DNA from: Sinonovacula constricta | Lineage: Eukaryota > Mollusca > Bivalvia > Cardiida > Solecurtidae | Length of the DNA: 64,000 nt | NCBI GenBank assembly: GCA_007844125.1 | Contig: CM017559.1 | Coordinates: 29,674,152 to 29,738,151 of the forward strand | Reading direction: 5' to 3' | Shown here: positions 11,101-21,960 of the stretch, piece after piece | Position numbering within the stretch: the stretch's first letter is position 1 | Layout: every line of letters starts with the position of its first letter | The notes under the pieces: model-generated | Databases searched by the model: none | The model's input: the letters and a program-made list of their open reading frames with translations, nothing else | Told to the model about the DNA's origin: nothing | Translations under genes and position numbers: made by a program

Positions 11101-13740
11101 ATTAAAACGCCATCAGAAGTAAAGCAGACACAGTAAAATATTCAAAATACAGATGTGTTAGTTTACGAAGATAAATTACATGGACATGTATTTACCGTTT
11201 GTTTGTAGTAAGCATAGGTATTACTTAATTTATATTCACTATTCATGTATTATTTCTTGCAAAAACCCTGATTCTATTGAATGTGGGAATGATATCATTG
11301 TTTTATAAATATTATCGCAAAAATCACATATGTAAATCTTAAATTACGTTGACCAAATGTTCACTTATAATGACAAACTGTTGAAAGCGACAATGATCGC
11401 ATGCACTTTTTTTTAAATTGATACATACACACGGAATATTCCATTTTCATAACGGCCAAAAAAAGCCTTTTAAAAAGAAACTAGTGTATGTAGATAACAT
11501 TACAACATCTGATTAAATAGAGGGATCTGCAGCTGCAACATCTAAATAGGAATGCTGTAAACCGAACACATATAGGTACTGTAATGACAAATGCGTATCG
11601 TAGCAATACTCAATGGTACATATAACCATTTTTAAACTTTCGTGAGAGAAAAACACACACACTAAATAACATGTTAGATACAAAAATAGCAATAATAAAT
11701 TAAATACTACAATATATGTAGGGTAAAACTTTTTTCTGATGACTGTTATTATAACCAGTGATTTGATTTAACAACGATTGTTCTCCATACCAAGGTAGTT
11801 ATCATATATATAGTCTTGCTTCTTAGCTTTACAATAACAATCATTTTCTTGTTTAAAATTAAATAATGCATATTGTGTTATCTTAAACAAGTGAAACCAA
11901 TTATGTTTGTATACATAATAAATAAGGTTTTGTTGATTTACATTCTGTTTCTTCATATGCAATGCATAAATAATGAAGTCAACAGGTCCCAGGTAGGTGA
12001 ATAACAAAGAAATGTTTTATTTATTGAATGAAAAACACTTCCAGGAGACAAGGCACGGAGCCTATTGTCTGTATCGTGGGTATTAGTTCATTTGTTCAGC
12101 ACTAAAGAATTCACGTTTACCTTTTCCTAATTGAGCTACATTTGCCATGCAAACGTTGACATTTTATATACGTTTAAATGTATACGTATAGATATTGATA
12201 CATAGTTTAAATAGTTTTAAATGTTACGCTTTCATTATGTTGCTTTACAAGGAATTTTGTTTTATTTTTACATTACTCAAGTATTACATTCTATTATGTC
12301 TATTTATATGTTTGTTTCTGAATTATAAGCTTAAGCCAGCCCACCGAATTTGATATTAAAATATTTATGGTTCAGAGCGCTATGACATGATAGTTGCATC
12401 TCAATTTTATATTTATAACGAATGTTATTTTTTGTTCCATTTTTCAAACGGCAATATTACCTACATGAGCTGCTACTAAGTCAAACACATTCATTGGTTC
12501 TGAGTTATCTTTTTTCCTTGGATTACCAAATATACTGTATATTTCCAGTCTTTCTAAATTACATGAGGAATTAGCCTATGTCAGACATCTTATACTATTT
12601 GTTCTTTTTATCTTATGCTTTCACATTGTCCTTTGAAAGACTATGCATGCGCCGATCGTTTACATTTTAACATTTTGATTACTTGTGTCGGTCATCATTA
12701 CGATATCGTAAAAATATATAAGATAAAAGGAATCTGTAATTGTTCTCGCCAACTTTATTGTATGGTTTATTGATATAAAAAATGTTTAATTGAATCTATG
12801 ATAATAACTGTACAATATTACAAAATGTTTTGAACCTTTTTATCAAATTTATGAATTTTTATTAACCTGATTATGTTTTATATGTTGCCATTTATAAAAT
12901 GACACTCTTTTTTGTGCCTGCTTTACAATATCTACTATAAAACATAATTATTATTCAGTCAGATTATTTTAGCTAAAACTATCAGGGTCATTTCTTGATA
13001 AGAGACTGGATGACGTGTGTACATAAATTTTTAGACATATGGCGGCTGTCGTCGTTTTCAATTACTAAATATTCGTTGGCTGCCAAAGAAATGGCTCTTG
13101 TTAACTTTATTGGACGTACGTCTACATACAAATTATGGGCTCGTATGTTTCCATCAGGATTAGACACGACCATTACAATGCACGTGACCTGCAAAGTAAT
13201 ATACGGAAATTAATTGTTCTTTTTCTAAAAATAAACTGTTTGTTACAAAAAGCCTGGGGTTCTTCCCTCTTTGCTCTGTGAAGCAAAGCTACATTCTCAA
13301 AATTATTAGACTGGTATTGTGCAAATACTAATATCTAGACATCTAATTAACAATGGTATTTTAGATTTATGCAAAAACTGAAGGGTTTACTGTGTTGTCT
13401 TTGTAACTGCTATGTCCTATAAATAAATTTAGAAAATTCCGGAATTGATAATAAATAATTTATTAAGTAAATAAATAATCTGGGTTATTGTGTTAACAAT
13501 ATCAATACTATGAATCCAAATATTTATATTTATGGCTACATTTTATAAGGCTGTATGATCAGACAATATAAATGAATATATTCTTTTATTAGAGTAAAAG
13601 TCTAACTTTTTTACATCTTCAAATTCTTGTCTGTTTTATTGTTTTTCAAATAATTTCATGTTGTCGGAAAATGCATAGACAACCCTTTTAATATTTTTTG
13701 GGACAGTTTTTAGTGTTAAATTCAATGATACTTACAAAAA
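8177..13740. other. Long gene-poor stretch
   Basis: Many short frames of 60-98 codons occur on both strands, the longest at about 8442-8717, but none shows a recognisable motif, biased composition or convincing splice context. No RNA gene or clear mobile element was seen. Small runs such as (AC) at about 11652-11660 are trivial. Isolated small exons of a long-intron gene cannot be excluded by eye. Confidence 0.4.
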
Positions 13741-13741
13741 A

Positions 13742-14045
13742 TGATGTTATGAAATACATTTAATAATTTAGCTATTAATACATTTAATAACTGAACAATA
13801 AATATATTTATTTATTAAACCATAAATACATTTAATAATTAAACCATAATAAATTGATAATTAAACTAAAATACATTTTATAATTAAACCATAAATACAT
13901 TAATAATTAAACCATAAGTACATTTATTAACAAAGCCATAAATACATTATTAACTAAATCGAAAATACATTTAACAATTAAGCCATGAATACAGTATTAA
14001 TTAAACCATATATACATTTTATAATTAAACAATAAACACAAAAAT
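13742..14045. repeat. AT-rich degenerate tandem repeat, ~27-30-bp unit
   Basis: About eleven units each contain variants of ACATTTAATAATTAAACCATAAAT. The spacing is irregular and units carry point changes and small indels, so this is an old or loosely homogenised AT-rich minisatellite. Confidence 0.8.
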
Positions 14046-15696
14046 AAATCACTTCAATGCCATATTAAACAAAGACTACTAATGACGTTGACTTTCACAT
14101 TTGACTTATTCGTATTCAGAATCTTAAGAATGTAACCTGTGCAGTGAGGTGTTCGTTAAACAATCCTCCTATACATGTAATTTATGTTGTCATTTATTTT
14201 AATCTTATGATGGTTACGTTTATTTTTCTTGGACGCACACCTGACTTGGTACCTCAATTCCCGGTATATAATATAAGAATGCGAAAATAATGTACACTTT
14301 TTCTGTGTGATTCATCCTTAATTCAAAGTATTTCTTTCTTCCACCCCAATTCTATCTAGGCATAATTTTAATCACATCACTTTTTATGACGTACAAAAAG
14401 TCTTTCTAATGGTTAACATTTTGGGTTGTTCTGTTTTAGGAAATGTTTCGCCTTGGTAGTTTTCTTGCGGAAACCTTGACATGTTCATTGTTAAGTTAAT
14501 TTATGTTGCAGTGCTCATAAGAATTGTTAAATTTTCGCATTCGACATTGATAATAATTCATGCATCATACTACGATTTCTGCGGTACAGATACCACAGAT
14601 ATCAATTGTCCAATTGTTACAATTACGTGCATCATACTTGATTATATTATGACGGCTGATTCACTTAGTCGGTGGAACTGCCAGAGTGCTCGCGGCGGCA
14701 AGTAAACTAGAAGGAATAGTAACTGCTTAGCTTTGTTGCAGTGAAGTACATTTGTAATACAGTGATATTTGATCCATAATCTTTACAAAGTTATGTAAGC
14801 ACATTGATGTTAAGAGAGTTCACTTTTTTGTTCGGTTAATATTATTTATCAAATGTATCTAGAACATACTTTTTCGTATTCGTAGCTGCTCCTTGTAGGT
14901 AAATGACTTATTTATTCTTTTTCTGTTTGCGTTTGGAACCACATAAAAAACTAATAATAGACAAGGCTGCACACAAATAAATGTTAAACAGAAGTACTAA
15001 CACAAAACAAAGTATGCATTAAGAAAACCTAACAGTTACAGCCTATAATAAGTTGAGGCTTTATCTGCAAGAGGCCTTGAAAAAAATAAGATTATACCTG
15101 GTGGGCAATATCGCGTACTTTTCAAGTTGCCTCCCTTTATAGAGCACAACTGGAGATAAACGGAAGGAAAATTCCGACAGTGAACATCTAAATTATAATT
15201 GTAGTTTTCATGTAGTCTCAACGAACTGTACGGTCATTAAGTAATTTAAAATCAATGCTCAAGGTTTTGCTGCATTTCTGGTTTGTAACAATCAAAAATG
15301 CTTTTGAATGATTTTTTTGTTAAAAGGTCCGATAAGTAATTAAGACCCTTAAATTTGCTAGCCTTATATAGAACCATGCCATACAATGTATGGTAGCTAT
15401 GTAAGTTTGTACTCTTGCTTAAAGAGGAAGCTGTTGAGTTTTCTCTCTCTGTTATATAATGTCTCTTCATTGTAACTTTTTCATTTGACTGACATGTGAA
15501 AACCTTCCCTGTTCCAATTTCAATATATATTGTAATACGCATAGGACCGTGTGATATTTTCCTATTCCAGCTGCTTTTATAAAACTTTGAAGCGATCAAA
15601 TCATTACGGCATATACATTTAATAATCGACCTATTTTTATTTGTGGAATCTAAAGTCTAATAACTTTTTAGTAATAAACTTTTTTTACATTTAAAC
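14046..15696. other. No supported gene; traces of a dispersed repeat
   Basis: Two segments resemble parts of the repeat family seen at 18.3-19.5 kb. Around 14135-14215 shares the GTAA..TATGTTGTCATTTA..TTCAT run, and around 15477-15560 shares CATGTGAAA..TGTAATAC.CATAGGAC. A 115-codon frame on the minus strand at 15252-15599 overlaps the second segment and is not accepted as a gene. Confidence 0.4.
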
Positions 15697-15755
15697 CTGA
15701 AACACACACATAAACATACACACATATGTGTATGATGTGTATGTGTGTGCGTTTA

Positions 15756-15788
<33 letters not shown>

Positions 15789-15826
15789 GCTTGTGTGTGT
15801 GCTTGCGTGCGTGTTTGTGTGTGTTG
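15697..15826. repeat. (AC)n/(GT)n tract with inverted symmetry
   Basis: An ACACACATAAACATACACACATA arm is followed immediately by TGTGTATG..TGTGTGCGTTTATGTGTGTG, its imperfect reverse complement, then a longer GT tract with GCGC interruptions. The two arms could extrude as a cruciform. Confidence 0.8.
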
Positions 15827-16980
15827 GGTTTATCGCCCCACCTACAGTATTTCAGTTATGTAAAGACTGTATCCATTTGAAGCATATATAGCACTGTCTT
15901 CACAGTGTTTAGCATGCCGTGACACATTATCAGTCACATGATCCGGACACAGGGCCAACAAGTCATGGAACTACCCTTCTATTTGCTTGAGCGTTATTAT
16001 ATATGTATATGTATGTTGCCATTGGAAATGATGACGTCTTCATATGCAATATTTATCATTCTCAAGTCGGTGTGCGTATACTTATATTATTTTTATTAAA
16101 AATTAACATTTGTGTTGTTGCTGATACTAACAAGCAATTGTAATCCCCATTTGTAAAACGTAGATGACACAGTTTCCAAAGGTTATCGCTTACAGGAATA
16201 CTAGAGGATTTTACCTTTGCTATTTAGACTAAATTGGACTTTAACTACTCCGCCTTGTAGAGCATTTTCGTCACATTTCATATTTTATTTTTACGTTATT
16301 GCATTCTTTCGATTCGGTACAAAATAAATATGTTTAAATCCTTTTCACCAAATCGAATTTAAATGATCGTATTATTTCTTTAACAATGGAATTGCCAGTG
16401 GCGTCTTGGTGGCACATTACTGTAAAGGGTATATCGTATAACTACCAAGATGCCCATTGTAAGTCGATGCATTTGTACAAGTACAAAACGTCTATTGAAC
16501 ATGCTGTTAAAATAGGAATAGTTGAGTTTCCTCTTAAGTTGCTTTCAAAACAACATGTGTGCGCTAGCTGTATGTACACTGATGCACTTGAACACGTTAT
16601 AAGGAGCATAATAATAGACATAATAATATAATCACGACAGAAGTGTAAATATTAACTTTATCAACTGTATATATATAAGTAAAAAATATGAGGACTTTTA
16701 AGCATGTTGATATTGTTACACGGTTAGCAGAGGTATCAAATTCAAATATCAAATAAATTCACCCTGAGGTGTCTAAGATCTTGAAGATGCAAAGTAGCGT
16801 ATGATTTTGTTTCCTAAACAAAGTGTCTGTATAAATATTAAACACTTTCAGTTAAAATCAATTGATATTCTCCATTTAATATGCATTTTAGATAATGTCA
16901 ATGAATGGGTACCACGATGGAATGAACACACGTTTCATTTATTATTAAAGGAAGTAGATACTTGCAACTTCGTGTGCCCT
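15827..16980. other. No supported gene
   Basis: A GC-richer block at about 15830-15975 directly abuts the GT tract and could be the body of a short element with a microsatellite end, but no second copy was found in the window. An 81-codon frame at 16386-16631 has no support. The last ~40 bp (from about 16940) are intron sequence homologous to the methyltransferase copies on the opposite strand. Confidence 0.4.
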
Positions 16981-17985
16981 CCAAGTTTGATTTCCGAGCT
17001 TCGCGTCATAAAAAAGATTTCCCAAAGCATTCTAATTTCTTTGAAATTCTTTGGTGTTCTTCGTAGGAAACGTTTTTGCGTGTTGTGAAAAGTTCTTTGT
17101 GAATAGACAGACTACTGAGATCATAATAAACAGCATAAAACAGTTATGCAGCATATTTTTGAAGATTCAAATTTGCATCCATTGTATAGATGAAGCCAAT
17201 ATAATTCAATAACGTCTCCGTGATATGTCAAAAGCAGGAGCAATATCTTGATTATAGCAATTAGTAGTCCAATCAATAAAGAATAAATTAACGGTAGTAT
17301 CTGACAATTTGGATCACACATAATTTCATTAAACATCTTAATAAACTATTGTTACAGATCTCGCGAAATGCTGTTTATTGATGTCCTACAATTTCTGAAA
17401 AGTGTATGAAAATCCTCAAAGCTTAGACTAAGAGATGTTGTAATTCTACAGAAGTTATGCACAAATACCCCCGAAGAAAGGTCAGGTGTTGATACATATA
17501 CTAGATATAGGCAAACTGCCTTAATAACGAACACAGCAAGCATATTGTTGAACATGTTTTTGTTTGTTTACTTATTCAAATTATACGTACTTACGGTATA
17601 TATTGGTTAGCCAAAACAGCAATTCAAAAGTCAATGAACCCCGTGGAAGCACATTACTTATTAAAATCCTTTGTCGACACGTAAACCATCACGCTATCAA
17701 TGTCGACAATCCTGAACTCTGTCAAAGACAAGTAATCTATTAGTTATTTCCATTATACACAACATTGGAATTTGAGTATTTCCTAACAGGTCAAAAGATT
17801 TTCATATTAACATTAGATTACTGCGAACATTTACGTAAGAATACATCTGAAAGTCATAAGATATATGATAAGCAATCATCGAAAAATATATATCACAAAA
17901 ATAAAACAATGACAGTTTATGCCAATCGTTGCCTGGCTGGTCATTTAGTATAAGCACAACTTCTTTGTTTTCTATATCTGAGACT
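16981..17985 (-). pseudogene. SABATH-type methyltransferase pseudogene, copy D, inverted (exons 3-5 only)
   Basis: Read on the minus strand, three blocks match exons 3, 4 and 5 of the methyltransferase at 37952-43195. Exon 3 is about 17985-17896 and retains the family motif LNDQPGNDW. Exon 4 is 17718-17595 (124 nt, same length as copy A). Exon 5 is 17114-16981 (134 nt, same length). Introns 2 and 4 and the start of intron 5 are also alignable, and intron 2 homology continues to about 18310, so this is a genomic duplication and not a processed copy. It is dead: exon 4 has in-frame TAA and TGA codons, exon 3 has lost one base near its start, the exon 5 reading frame ends in a stop, and the donor after exon 5 is no longer GT. 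Exons 1, 2, 6, 7 and 8 were not found. Intron 4 is lengthened by a dispersed repeat at about 17290-17575. Frames on the plus strand at 16801-17088 and 17765-17953 are shadows of this copy. Confidence 0.82.
17290..17575 (-). repeat. Dispersed repeat inserted in intron 4 of copy D
   Basis: The stretch GGTAGTATCTGACAATTTGG...AGATCTCGCGAAATGCTGTTTATTGATGTCC matches 44465-44580 in the same written direction. A related sequence occurs at about 36425-36560, 45820-45930 and 58300-58400. It is absent from intron 4 of copies A and C, so it marks an insertion in this copy. Confidence 0.6.
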
Positions 17986-18324
17986 CTAATAAAAGAAGAT
18001 AAATTTGTCGGTCTTTATGATCATCAAAGTCATCCTGCATCAAAAAGGCAGTAAATTACACAGAGGTCTCCATATTTTGACTGCGATAAGAGGGCTGTTT
18101 ATGGATTATATCTTAAATCGTTCCATAACGATGCCATTTGATATATAGAGTGTTTACTTCTGTTTTTACAAAATTGAAGTATGTATGGCACACATTCACT
18201 TGCACATTTAATGTGTTTAATCAGAGAAATGCAGCACGAAATATTTGCCTTGTCCAATTAATAGAAACAAAACTACACATATTTACATACCGCAAATTTC
18301 GTCTTTTGTGATTTATTTGCAATT

Positions 18325-19481
18325 GTCATTTAATTCATCCTATAAGGATTGTCACGTGTATTTCCTTTGATGGACAATGAACTTTGGTTCTTCAATTTCA
18401 TCTTCACATGAACAGGATGCTACAACCATTTATTCGTCTCTGGTCATGTTTGTTCATGATTCAAAAAGTTAATATTATTTGTGGTCAACCATTTTTGTGT
18501 CGTTTGTCAAATCGAAATAATACCATATTCCTTTTCTGAACACTATGTGGACATTATTTTTCGATGACGTCACTACTTTCGTCATAACGTATAGAAAATA
18601 TCAGCGCATGGACATTTTGATTTCAAATAGATCGTTTCCTTTCGTTGCTGGCATTTGAGAAACTCGTCAGGAAGAGCTCTGTAAAACCGGTTTAAGCACC
18701 CCAGTCGGTCCATATTGCCGACTGACCGTTCCAAGGCGGTAACTGTCGGCTTTGCTCTTTTCCTTGCATAACTCATCACAAATTTGTTCTTACTTTTCGC
18801 TTGGCTTGCATGTAAAATACCTTTGTTCTGTGCCTTTTCGAAGTTTGGTATATGTTGCAATACTCATAGGACTTTGTCATATATTTTTATTCATGATCAC
18901 AACAATGTTACTTGTGCAGTGTGGCGGTCGTAAATTATCTCCCCGTGCATGTAACCTATGTTGTCATTTAATTCATCCTATAAAGATTGTTACTTGTATT
19001 TCCTTTGATGGACATTGAACTTTGGTTCTTCAATTCCATCTTCACATGAACAGGATGTTACAACCATTTATTCGTCTCTGGTCATGTTTGTTCATGATTC
19101 AGAAGGTTAATTTTATTTGTGGTCAACCATTTTTGTGGTGTCTTTCAAATCGAAATTATACCATATTCCTTTTCTGAACACTATGTGAACATTATTTTTC
19201 GAAAACGTCACTACTTTCGTCATGACGTATAGAAAATATCAGCGCATGGACATTTTGTTTTCAAATAGATCGTTTTCTTTTCGTTGCTTGCATTTGAGAA
19301 ACTCGTCAGGAAGTGCGAGGTTAGAGCTCTGTAAAACCGGTTTAATCACCCCAGTCGGTCCATATTGCCGACTGACCGTTCCAAGGCGGTAACTGCCGGG
19401 TTTGCTCTTTTCCTTAAATGACTCATAACAGAATTGTTCATACTTTTCGCTTGGCTTGCATGTGAAATACGTTTGTTCTCT
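18325..19481. repeat. Tandem duplication of a dispersed repeat, ~636-bp offset
   Basis: 18325-18837 and 18961-19481 are near-identical over most of their length. Shared phrases are GTCATTTAATTCATCCTATAA, TTCATCTTCACATGAACAGG and GACCGTTCCAAGGCGGTAAC. Each copy contains a small palindrome CAGTCGG...CCGACTG. Minus-strand frames of 92 and 97 codons (18582-18860, 19239-19532) arise from the two copies, differ by frameshifts and are not accepted as genes. Related fragments lie at 14.1, 15.5, 21.9 and 31.3 kb. Confidence 0.8.
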
Positions 19482-21840
19482 GGCTTTATCATATTCTATA
19501 CCTTTAAGATTTGAACATATTACTCTATACAATCATAAGTAAAGTTGTATGTTGATTTGTACAGTAAAAGAAATCAGTAGATCTCTGGAGTAAAGCTGCA
19601 TTATGTTAAGTTATATTATAAAAATTAAATTTGTCCCATGTTATAATTAATTATTTATTATTTATTATCATTAATATTAATATGTCCAAAAATCTTTTAA
19701 AACAAGCATGAAGCCAAGAAATGTGACTTTCTTGTTTTAAATGTAGTTATATGAAAATCATGTATAGTGAAGTCGACTAGCCTCTTCATAAAGAGGTATT
19801 TCATTGATTCTATCTTGTGCTTTGGTAAAGACTTCCTTAAAGTTTCAACTTTCAATTTTAAAGAAGTTCTATAGTTACAAAAATCTTTGGAACTAATCAT
19901 TAATGCTAAGGTTGGCAACAGTTTAGTTGATTAAAACACAGACCTTCGATGCTGTTGTTTTATTTTCTACTTGTATTAAAACTTATTGATTATACTTTTG
20001 CCATTAAAGACATTGTGTTTGTAAATAAAATTACTAAAGTTTTATGATATGGCATAGGTGGTGGACCTGTTTATTAATATGAAATCTTGAAACAGAATTG
20101 AACAAGAGTGGCTGAAATTTCAATGGTATTTCATGAAGCTCTTGATGAAATCTTAACATTACAACTTAAGAGAACCCGATTGAAAATTAATTTACTACTG
20201 TATGACATATTAAAATACAGTATAACAGTATAACAAGTGACGATAAGTATTAAATGATACTGCATATAACTCTTATGTTCTGCGTGTTACAAATTGAAAC
20301 TATACATTAAATGGTAAAACACAAAAGTCTCAAGGTTTGAGGGCATTGTTTATCTTTCCCTGTGATGAATAGTGTTTATTTTATTTATATTCAATATCAG
20401 TGACTCTTAGATCAATAAAATCTCATTAAGTATTAAGAAAAGAGCATTATCTCTTGATAAGACGTCTGGAGCCTTATTTTTTAATGGATGTGCAAAAAAT
20501 ATTGGTGTACTTAAAACGCATTTTGTCTATTTGATCATGCAGTATTATATGTATAAGTCTCGCCTTGGATCATTGGGGCATGGACAAATAGGGTTGAAGA
20601 AACAATTTGCTATATATGAATTTGTTTTTAGAAATGAGAAATATATCGAGCATATGCGTGTTTCGTTAACTATTTACTTAAGCGCAGAGAAGATTTTACT
20701 TTATTTTGTTGTAGACTAATTGAAAGACTACTATAAACACGTGTATCCGACTGTCTCAATTAAATGTTCAGCAGACTTATTCTGTTCCCTGTCTTGTTGT
20801 TGATCTTGTTTTTATTTTGTACAAGTATGTGTTTCGTTTTGTTAGTTGTTGTCTTTTGCAAATATGAGTAAGGCACTCTCTCCGTGTAAATTGTTTATCT
20901 TCGTCAAGTTTCTTGCCTGTAATTGTTTACTGTTTTACAACAATTGGAAGGCACATAGCAAAAGGCAATTTAGCGACAAATTCGTTTTCCGGTAGAAGTG
21001 ACTTATGTTGATGTTAAAGAAAAGGTTCACATGGTTTGAGTTAATCTTGGCAAATCCGAACATGCAGTAGAACTAAATGCAAATGGTTACAAAGAAAACG
21101 ATTGCCAAGTATTGTATTTCTTAGTTATGTTTCCTGCGTTTAACATACATTGATTTACACGAATTGAAAAAAATACGAAATAAAGAAAACATTCCCAGCA
21201 TTAGGCATTCAATAAAAAGAAACCATATTTCTGGACAGATTTAATCTTGTACAGTTGTTCAAAACATGTAAAAGTCATTTGATGCGCTTCATTTTCTTTT
21301 TGTCAGATATTTTATCGTGTTGTCAGATTTGCTTTAAACATAACTGTAATTTTGTAGAAACAAGTGTAATGCTGAGTCACATTATCAAAAGAACTGACAG
21401 GAACGGAGGACTAAAATGCTTTAAATTTAAAGCGGTATTAGCTATTTGAAGTATTCCTTTTGGGTCGATTATTCGCAATTATGTGAGTAGACTTTATGCT
21501 TGTAAGTCAATATCGTGTTGAGCGTTTCAAGTAATGCTTCTTTAAATATCTCGACAGAAAATAAAAGAGCACAGGCTGGTTATTAAAGTACACGACAACG
21601 AGCGTAACGTGTTTCTTTGGGAATTCAAAGTATTTTGTTTCAATGGACTTCCTACATAAATTGCATCATAGCTGTTGAAGACAAATGCAGCATTTAAAAT
21701 GTGTTATTTGTTGCACGTTACTTTAAAGGTTGCATACAAGACATAATAATAAATAGGATAGTGAGAAACAGTCCACGAGTATTACCACAAATAACAAATG
21801 CATACAGCGTATATGTATTTAAAATTTAAAAATATGACGA
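19482..21840. other. No supported gene
   Basis: AT-rich sequence with only short unsupported frames. No repeat family, RNA gene or exon was recognised. Confidence 0.4.
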
Positions 21841-21960
21841 GACATAACATAAAAAAGAAAAACGTACTATTAACTCTTTGGAACGGTCAGACAGCTAAAG
21901 GATCGACTGGTGTACTTAGACCTGCTTTCTGGAGCTCTTTAACCTGGAAATTCCTGATTT
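21841..21960 (-). repeat. Fragment of the GTTCCAAGGCGGTAAC repeat family
   Basis: On the minus strand this segment aligns with the 18.7 and 19.3 kb copies through AAAGAGCTC...CACCAGTCG...TGACCGTTCCAAAG, and with 31.26-31.31 kb through TTTTTCTTT..TATGTTATGTCTCGTC. The family match explains a short exon-like frame here, which is therefore not called as coding. Confidence 0.55.

Noticed and set aside
15252..15599. 115-codon minus-strand frame
   Set aside because: Overlaps a fragment of the dispersed repeat family. No motif and no splice context.
16801..17088. 95-codon plus-strand frame
   Set aside because: It lies largely antisense to exon 5 of the inverted methyltransferase pseudogene.
17765..17953. 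62-codon plus-strand frame
   Set aside because: Partly antisense to exon 3 of the inverted pseudogene.
18582..19532. Two related minus-strand frames of 92 and 97 codons
   Set aside because: They come from the tandem repeat copies, differ by frameshifts and share no consistent protein.
21861..21945. Minus-strand terminal-exon-like frame after an AG
   Set aside because: The segment aligns with the non-coding dispersed repeat at 18.7 and 19.3 kb, and the acceptor has no pyrimidine tract.
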